From a bacterium (GTDB taxonomy: Bacteria; Bacillota; Bacilli; Lactobacillales; Streptococcaceae), in the NCBI GenBank assembly GCA_905221065.1, contig CAJNBS010000018.1, positions 1 to 38,451 of the forward strand: DNA of 38,451 nt. The letters run 5' to 3'. Under the pieces are notes generated by a model. It was given only the letters and a program-made list of their open reading frames with translations. It searched no databases and had not been told where the DNA came from. The translations under genes and the position numbers were made by a program. Below are positions 33,544-38,451 of the stretch, piece after piece (the stretch's first letter is position 1; each line of letters begins with the position of its first letter).

Positions 33544-33569
33544 AAAAAGCCCTCTGAAGTCAGAGAGCT
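33544..33569 (-). terminator. Terminator beyond rpsO
   Basis: AGCTCTCTG ACTT CAGAGGGCT hairpin (one G-T pair) followed by TTTT on the minus strand. Confidence 0.8.
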
Positions 33570-33584
33570 TAATTCTTGCTGGAT

Positions 33585-33667
33585 AAAACGTTTATAGACT
33601 AGGCGACAAGCCGAAGATTGTACTGATGGTACATCGAGGCGAAGTCAACGAGGTATAGAAACGTTTT
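33585..33667. repeat. Palindromic repeat element in the rpsO 3' region
   Basis: Bounded by AAAACGTTT (33585-33593) and AAACGTTTT (33659-33667). Between them lie a GTAC-TGATG-GTAC centre and GGCGACAAGCC / GGCGAAG-type arms, so the whole can fold on itself. A degenerate relative (CCGAAGATTATACTTGAG...) lies at about 33497-33535. It resembles small mobile palindromes of streptococci; I cannot name the family. Confidence 0.55.
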
Positions 33668-33677
33668 AGACGCAAGA

Positions 33678-33947
33678 TTAGCGACGAAGTCCTAGAGAGT
33701 TGATTAACTCACGGTAACGGTTAACGTCGTTTTTACGCAAGTATGCAAGCAAGTTACGACGGCGACCGATTTTCTTCATCAATCCACGGTAAGTAGCGTG
33801 GTCTTTTTTGTGTTGTTTGATGTGTTCGTTAAGGTGGTTGATTTCCCAAGTAAGGACAGCAACTTGAACCTCTACTGAACCTGTATCACCTTCGTGACGT
33901 GCATATTGTGCGATGATTTCATTTTTTTTCTCTTTTGAGATTGCCAT
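33678..33947 (-). CDS. rpsO: 30S ribosomal protein S15
   Basis: 89 residues, standard length and sequence ([20 protein letters not shown] ... [20 protein letters not shown]). It binds the central domain of 16S rRNA early in 30S assembly and often represses its own mRNA. AAGGAG stands seven bases before the ATG. Monocistronic, with a leader of about 85 bases and a strong promoter. Confidence 0.98.
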   Translation of the reverse strand: MAISKEKKNEIIAQYARHEGDTGSVEVQVAVLTWEINHLNEHIKQHKKDHATYRGLMKKIGRRRNLLAYLRKNDVNRYRELINSLGLRR

Positions 33948-34031
33948 GATGTTTCTCCTTTTTATTTGGCTTCATCCGAGTGACAGGTTGGCATGCCTGC
34001 AACCAAGAAGAAGTTATTTGTCTTTACGACA
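33948..34031 (-). promoter_or_regulatory. rpsO structured leader (candidate S15 autoregulation site)
   Basis: The leader holds a hairpin GGTTG CAGGCATGC CAACC and outer pairing TTGG...CCAA that can enclose it and GTCA...TGA, giving a junction near the ribosome binding site. S15 leaders in other bacteria use such junctions to bind S15; here it is inference. Confidence 0.4.
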
Positions 34032-34037
34032 TTCCCT

Positions 34038-34066
34038 ATTCTACCAATAACTAACTTCTTTGTCAA
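34038..34066 (-). promoter_or_regulatory. rpsO promoter
   Basis: Minus strand TTGACA (34061-34066), 17-base spacer, TAGAAT (34038-34043). Confidence 0.9.
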
Positions 34067-34091
34067 CAGATTTACTTTCTTGTTTTAAATA

Positions 34092-34100
34092 TGCTATAAT
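34092..34100 (+). promoter_or_regulatory. Extended -10 promoter of the small membrane protein gene
   Basis: TGC-TATAAT (-10 at 34095-34100). TTACTT lies 17 bases upstream as a weak -35. Confidence 0.6.
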
Positions 34101-34151
34101 GATTATGGTAAGAAATCTAAATTGTCTGTTTTTTAAAACGAGGTGATTATC

Positions 34152-34526
34152 ATGCCTAGATTCTATTCCCATCTCCCCTACTATTTGGTCATCTTTTTCT
34201 TTTACTGGCCACTTTATGAGTTGTTATCACTAATCGTTTCTGACCCCCTTTTGCTCAAGAGTCTCTACGTAAATAATATTCTCTTCTATACACCTCTAGT
34301 GATCTTTATTGTGTCGTTACTATATAGCTACCGATTCTATTTTTCAATTTGGTGGTTACTTACTATTGGTTTGCTTTTTTGCTTTACTATCATAACTTTT
34401 GGTGAGTTTATACTCATTTACTTGCTAATCTATGAAACCTTGGCTCTGATGGGCATGGCTTCTGGTATTAGCATCAAGCATATTCTACAAAAAATGAAAA
34501 ACAAAAAACTTTCACAAAATCCTTGA
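34152..34526 (+). CDS. Small hypothetical membrane protein
   Basis: 124 residues from ATG 34152, five bases after AGGTGA; a GTG at 34143 is also in frame but lies on the ribosome binding site. Three to four membrane segments (YYLVIFFFYWPLYELLSLIV, ILFYTPLVIFIVSLLY, WWLLTIGLLFCFTIITF, LIYLLIYETLALMGM) and a short basic tail (HILQKMKNKKLSQNP). It is very rich in Leu, Ile, Phe and Tyr. I recognise no family. It has its own promoter and its end overlaps the -35 box of thrS. Confidence 0.7.
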   Translation: MPRFYSHLPYYLVIFFFYWPLYELLSLIVSDPLLLKSLYVNNILFYTPLVIFIVSLLYSYRFYFSIWWLLTIGLLFCFTIITFGEFILIYLLIYETLALMGMASGISIKHILQKMKNKKLSQNP

Positions 34527-34550
34527 AAAATCTCACAATCATGCTATAAT
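34523..34550 (+). promoter_or_regulatory. thrS promoter
   Basis: TTGAAA (34523-34528), 16-base spacer, TGC-TATAAT (-10 at 34545-34550). Confidence 0.8.
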
Positions 34551-34556
34551 AATCCA

Positions 34557-34772
34557 TAGAGACAAGTCATTTAGTCCCTTTCTACTAGAGAGTGCGTGGT
34601 TGCTGGAAACGCATAGGAGGCCTAAACTGATACTACTCTTGAGTTTTTTATGAAAACATAAAACGGTGGCTACGTTAGAGCCAATCAGAGGTGTCCCTCT
34701 TTTTTGAGGAACATAAATGAAGGTGGAACCACGTTGCGACGTCCTTTCGAGGATGTCGCTTTTTGTTTTTCT
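34557..34772 (+). promoter_or_regulatory. T-box riboswitch controlling thrS
   Basis: Stem I begins near AGAGAGTGCGTGG, with ACT (Thr) codons in ACTGATACTACTCTT as specifier candidates. The T-box AAGGTGGAACCACG is at 34720-34733. The terminator GCGACGTCCT TTCG AGGATGTCGC with T run is at 34736-34770. Uncharged tRNA-Thr would pair with both sites and favour the antiterminator, turning thrS on. Confidence 0.93.
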
Positions 34773-34848
34773 AGCTTTCGCTATCCTCTGTCCCTATTTT
34801 CAAAATAGGGTTAACACATTCGTCAATAATATAAGTAAGGAGAACATC

Positions 34849-36792
34849 ATGATTAACATTACTTTCCCAGATGGCGCTGTTCGTGAATTCGAATCTGGCG
34901 TTACAACTTTTGAAATTGCCCAATCTATCAGCAATTCCCTAGCTAAAAAAGCTTTAGCTGGTAAATTCAACGGCAAACTCATCGACACTACTCGTGCTAT
35001 CACTGAAGATGGAAGCATCGAAATCGTGACACCTGATCACGAAGATGCCCTTCCAATCTTGCGTCACTCAGCTGCTCACTTGTTTGCTCAAGCAGCTCGT
35101 CGCCTTTTCCCAGACATTCACTTGGGAGTTGGTCCAGCTATCGAAGATGGTTTCTACTACGATACTGATAACACAGCTGGTCAAATCTCTAACGAAGACC
35201 TTCCTCGTATCGAAGAAGAAATGCAAAAAATTGTCAAAGAAAACTTCCCATCAATCCGTGAAGAAGTTACTAAAGATGAAGCCCGTGAAATCTTCAAGAA
35301 CGACCCTTATAAGTTGGAATTGATTGAAGAACACTCAGAAGACGAGGGTGGTTTGACTATCTACCGTCAGGGTGAATACGTAGACCTTTGCCGTGGACCT
35401 CACGTCCCATCAACAGGCCGTATCCAAATCTTCCACCTTCTCCATGTAGCAGGTGCTTACTGGCGCGGAAATAGCGACAACGCTATGATGCAACGTATCT
35501 ACGGTACAGCTTGGTTTGACAAGAAAGACTTGAAAAACTACCTCCAAATGCGTGAAGAAGCTAAGGAACGTGACCACCGTAAACTTGGTAAAGAGCTTGA
35601 TTTATTCATGATTTCTCAAGAGGTTGGTCAAGGACTTCCATTCTGGTTGCCAAATGGTGCGACTATTCGTCGTGAGTTGGAACGCTACATTGTCGACAAG
35701 GAGTTGGCTTCTGGCTACCAACACGTCTACACTCCACCACTTGCTTCTGTTGAGCTTTACAAGACTTCTGGTCACTGGGATCATTACCAAGAAGACATGT
35801 TCCCAACTATGGACATGGGTGACGGGGAAGAATTCGTCCTTCGTCCAATGAACTGTCCACACCACATTCAAGTCTTCAAACACCATGTTCACTCTTACCG
35901 CGAATTGCCAATCCGTATCGCTGAAATCGGTATGATGCACCGTTACGAAAAATCTGGTTCCCTCACTGGTCTTCAACGTGTGCGTGAAATGTCACTCAAC
36001 GACGGTCACCTCTTTGTAACTCCAGAACAAATCCAAGAAGAATTCCAACGTGCCCTTCAGTTGATTATCGATGTTTATGAAGACTTCAACTTGACTGAAT
36101 ACCGCTTCCGTCTCTCTCTCCGTGACCCTCAAGATACCCACAAGTACTTTGATAACGATGAGATGTGGGAAAATGCTCAAACTATGCTTCGTGCAGCGCT
36201 TGACGAAATGGGTGTTGACTACTTTGAAGCTGAGGGTGAAGCAGCCTTCTACGGACCAAAATTGGATATCCAAGTTAAGACTGCCCTTGGTAAAGAAGAA
36301 ACCCTTTCTACTATCCAGCTTGACTTCTTGCTTCCAGAACGCTTCGACCTCAAATACATTGGAGCTGATGGCGAAGAGCACCGTCCAGTTATGATTCACC
36401 GTGGGGTTATTTCAACTATGGAACGCTTCACAGCTATCTTGATTGAGAACTACAAGGGTGCCTTCCCAACATGGCTTGCACCACACCAAGTGACCCTCAT
36501 CCCAGTTTCTAACGAAAAACACGTGGACTACGCTTGGGAAGTGGCCAAGAAACTCCGTGACCGTGGTGTCCGTGCAGACGTAGATGAGCGTAATGAAAAA
36601 ATGCAATTCAAGATCCGTGCTTCACAAACAAGCAAGATCCCTTACCAATTGATCGTTGGGGACAAGGAAATGGAAGACGGAACTGTTAACGTTCGTCGCT
36701 ACGGCCAAAAAGAAACACAAACTGTCTCAGTTGATGACTTTGTTCAAGCTATCCTAGCTGATATCGCCAACAAATCACGCGTTGAGAAATAA
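34849..36792 (+). CDS. thrS: Threonyl-tRNA synthetase
   Basis: 647 residues from ATG 34849, six bases after TAAGGAG. A longer open frame upstream runs into the T-box and is not used. Domains: TGS (1-62), N2 editing domain with [15 protein letters not shown] (HxxxH) and [14 protein letters not shown], class II catalytic core with [10 protein letters not shown] (zinc-binding Cys and His) and [18 protein letters not shown] (motif 2), [15 protein letters not shown], and the C-terminal anticodon-binding domain ([12 protein letters not shown] ...). Controlled by the T-box leader. Confidence 0.98.
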   Translation: MINITFPDGAVREFESGVTTFEIAQSISNSLAKKALAGKFNGKLIDTTRAITEDGSIEIVTPDHEDALPILRHSAAHLFAQAARRLFPDIHLGVGPAIEDGFYYDTDNTAGQISNEDLPRIEEEMQKIVKENFPSIREEVTKDEAREIFKNDPYKLELIEEHSEDEGGLTIYRQGEYVDLCRGPHVPSTGRIQIFHLLHVAGAYWRGNSDNAMMQRIYGTAWFDKKDLKNYLQMREEAKERDHRKLGKELDLFMISQEVGQGLPFWLPNGATIRRELERYIVDKELASGYQHVYTPPLASVELYKTSGHWDHYQEDMFPTMDMGDGEEFVLRPMNCPHHIQVFKHHVHSYRELPIRIAEIGMMHRYEKSGSLTGLQRVREMSLNDGHLFVTPEQIQEEFQRALQLIIDVYEDFNLTEYRFRLSLRDPQDTHKYFDNDEMWENAQTMLRAALDEMGVDYFEAEGEAAFYGPKLDIQVKTALGKEETLSTIQLDFLLPERFDLKYIGADGEEHRPVMIHRGVISTMERFTAILIENYKGAFPTWLAPHQVTLIPVSNEKHVDYAWEVAKKLRDRGVRADVDERNEKMQFKIRASQTSKIPYQLIVGDKEMEDGTVNVRRYGQKETQTVSVDDFVQAILADIANKSRVEK

Positions 36793-36825
36793 GAAATAAA
36801 ACCTGGGATAAAATCCTAGCTACCT

Positions 36826-36858
36826 AAAAAGCAACAACTATTTCAGCTGTTGCTTTTT
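36826..36858 (+). terminator. Terminator of thrS
   Basis: AAAAAGCAACA / TGTTGCTTTTT stem with an 11-base loop. Confidence 0.85.
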
Positions 36859-37002
36859 ATATTTCATTTAATCTGAGTTAGTAGTGATTGGTCAATCCAC
36901 CACAAATGATATCCTCATCAACAATCCTTTCTATCCACTAACTTTTGGATATAGGCTATCCTCCTAAGATTTGCTTTCATGAGTTAGATAAGATCAATAT
37001 CC

Positions 37003-38052
37003 TTAATCCTTGTCTGCTTCATTTTCTTTTACGAGATCTTTTTGTGAATCCTTTTCAGAGAGTTTTTGATCGATATACTTGTTAATGGTTTCATAAAATT
37101 CCTTGGTCGTATCACTGTCTAATTTTGTCGAATTATGGACTTGATTGACTTTCAATTGAACAGATTGAATACCGTAAGAGGCTTGTTTTTGGTGGATCGT
37201 TTCTAATTCTTCTTCTGAAATCGGATCTCCAACAACCGTCAAGACTAATTCATTGTCCCTTGACTTATAGACTTGATTAATGACCGTGTGATTGGCGAAT
37301 TCTTTTCCTACGAACTGTTTGATTCCTTCTTTTCGCGCTTGATCTATCGTCAAAGTTACTGCTGAATAGCTGGCTGGAAGAATCAATAATACAATCAAGG
37401 ATATCAACCCAATTCTCATTTTAATGTTTAGCTCTTTAAATGAACTTAAGGGAGATTTCCTCATCAAAATTCTTGTTCCAACAATATTTGTTAGCATGAT
37501 GAAGACACAGTTGATCAAGAAAAGATAGAGAGCCCCAAATAAAAATCGTACATTTCCATTAGCTAAACCATAACCTGCAGTACAGATAGGTGGCATTAGA
37601 GCTGTTGCAATAGCTACTCCTGGCACAATATTGTTTGCTTCTTTTTTCCTTGACCCAATTACACCTGCTATCCCACCAGCAATAGCTATGAGAACATCCC
37701 AAATGGTTGGAGAGGTTCGTGCAATCAATTCGCTACTTGCATAAGATAAGGGAGAAATCCAGAAATACAGAGTCGAGACAAGCAAGCTGACCAATACTTG
37801 AGTAAATAAAACCTCTAAAGATTGCTTGATTAAACGCGTATCAAAAATAGCTAAACCGAATCCCAGTCCAACAATCGACGTCATAAGAGGGGAAATCAAC
37901 ATGGCTCCAATAATGACAGCTGTTGAATTCATATTTAAACCTATAGAGGCAATAAAAATCGCACACATCAAAATCACTGTATCTCTTAATCGAACATGAA
38001 GGTCATCATATAATTTCTCACGGTATTCGCGTGTTGAATAGTTTCCAGTCAT
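37003..38052 (-). CDS. DUF389 family membrane protein
   Basis: 349 residues. The family signature is NMNSTAVIIGAMLISPLMTSIVGLGFGLAI near the N-terminus, followed by GIAGVIGSRKKEANNIVPGVAIATALMPPICTAGYGL. About six membrane segments reach to residue 245; the last 110 residues form a soluble alpha/beta tail ending in a charged stretch (EKDSQKDLVKENEADKD). The family is widespread and has no agreed function. AAAGGAG precedes the ATG by six bases. It is alone in its unit. Confidence 0.9.
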   Translation of the reverse strand: MTGNYSTREYREKLYDDLHVRLRDTVILMCAIFIASIGLNMNSTAVIIGAMLISPLMTSIVGLGFGLAIFDTRLIKQSLEVLFTQVLVSLLVSTLYFWISPLSYASSELIARTSPTIWDVLIAIAGGIAGVIGSRKKEANNIVPGVAIATALMPPICTAGYGLANGNVRFLFGALYLFLINCVFIMLTNIVGTRILMRKSPLSSFKELNIKMRIGLISLIVLLILPASYSAVTLTIDQARKEGIKQFVGKEFANHTVINQVYKSRDNELVLTVVGDPISEEELETIHQKQASYGIQSVQLKVNQVHNSTKLDSDTTKEFYETINKYIDQKLSEKDSQKDLVKENEADKD

Positions 38053-38316
38053 TGGTTACTCCTTTTATTTCATATAATCTTGTTTCTGCATGGATGATGG
38101 TAGAGAGACTTCTGTCCAATCTTACATATTTTTAATTCTCACCTGTTATTCTGTTGAAAATTATCCTCTAACTATCCATCAGTCCATCCTTAACATTATA
38201 TCAAAAATCTTACAGTCTTTCTCTGAGGAAATCTCTCAATTGAACAGATATATGAAGCAAGAAATTTTTGTTTCCTTATCCGAAGAAGGAAAAACGATAT
38301 CTCCTGAACCTTGATA

Positions 38317-38451
38317 TGTACTGACCCCAAAAAGTTGGACAAATAATTATTGAAAGGATTTAGTTCTGTATTGCACAGGACTAAGTCCTTTTAGTTTTAC
38401 CTTAATTCGTTTGTTGTTGTAGTAATCGATATAGTCTATAATGGCTTGTTC
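38317..38451 (-). mobile_element. IS3-family (IS150-like) insertion sequence, one end only
   Basis: The terminal sequence TGTACTGACCCC...AGTTGGACA starts at 38317 and has the TGTACTG end typical of IS150-type elements. The 3' end of the transposase orfB lies just inside. The rest is beyond the right edge, so target duplication cannot be checked. Confidence 0.85.
38347..38451 (-). CDS. IS3-family transposase OrfB, C-terminal 34 residues
   Basis: Partial, running in from the right edge: EQAIIDYIDYYNNKR ... GLSPVQYRTKSFQ, the end of the DDE integrase core as found in IS150/IS861-type transposases (YNxxR and LxGLSPVQYR are family hallmarks). Ends with TAA 30 bases inside the IS end. Confidence 0.9.
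   Translation of the reverse strand, partial: EQAIIDYIDYYNNKRIKVKLKGLSPVQYRTKSFQ

Noticed and set aside
34717..34848. Longer N-terminus for ThrRS
   Set aside because: It would run through the T-box terminator; TAAGGAG and the TGS domain fix the start at 34849.
38090..38314. Open frame of 74 codons on the + strand before the IS
   Set aside because: No ribosome binding site, it overlaps the DUF389 promoter region, and the composition resembles no protein I know.

Overview
The window is a low-GC stretch of chromosome from a mitis-group Streptococcus (S. mitis / S. oralis / S. pneumoniae cluster). The evidence is the CodY, MurT/GatD, ThrRS and CshA proteins, a YSIRK-type surface protein, BOX elements (typical of pneumococcus and its close relatives), -10/-35 promoters with 17 bp spacing, and a gene order from codY to thrS that I recall, without checking, as matching the pneumococcal backbone. 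Assignment to species is not possible from sequence reading alone.

Layout. 1-3140: N-terminal part of a large YSIRK surface adhesin, running off the left edge (- strand). 3486-4997: an Rpn-family PD-(D/E)XK nuclease gene followed by two tandem partial copies of its own 3' end. 5208-5293: tRNA-Leu(AAG). 5375-6738: codY-pncA, translationally coupled, with a CodY box upstream. 6995-8560: DEAD-box helicase CshA. 8890-10206: RclA-like flavin disulfide oxidoreductase. 10250-11825: an accessory insert carrying a nucleotidyltransferase and a gene remnant. 11861-13986: murT-gatD (lipid II amidation). 14113-15195: pepQ. 15205-15955: three tandem terminator+BOX units. 15956-17907: truA, a ThiD/PdxK-like kinase and an ECF S-component. 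18006-20253: MFS transporter, Pr6Pr membrane protein, PhnA-like protein. 20384-21783: cmk and a LysM protein, divergent from a small ferredoxin. 21841-23827: galE and a GtrB-like glycosyltransferase. 23927-26508: trmK, Nif3 and a DAO oxidoreductase. 26610-29829: P-type ATPase divergent from a PlsC-like acyltransferase. 29872-33378: siderophore-type iron ABC operon ending in an esterase. 33678-36792: rpsO, a small membrane protein and a T-box-controlled thrS. 37003-38052: DUF389 membrane protein. 38317-38451: end of an IS3-family element.

How parts may work together. CodY senses branched-chain amino acids and GTP. The window holds a good CodY box before codY itself and a weaker one in the leader of the iron operon, which fits the known link between CodY and iron uptake in pneumococcus. 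The iron operon pairs a one-permease FecCD-type importer with a serine esterase that could open an imported siderophore. MurT and GatD amidate lipid II; TruA, TrmK, ThrRS, S15 and CshA serve translation and RNA.

Most noteworthy: (a) the Rpn gene has a strong internal Shine-Dalgarno site and ATG that would make its C-terminal domain as a separate protein, and the locus also carries that domain as a stand-alone tandem copy; (b) three genes (murT, truA, ferredoxin) have promoters whose -10 box ends 6-7 bases before the ATG, so they should be leaderless; (c) a good + strand promoter between codY and cshA has no gene after it and points at a terminator, a small-RNA candidate; (d) the accessory insert before murT lies between two copies of an 11-base motif that contains the -10 box.
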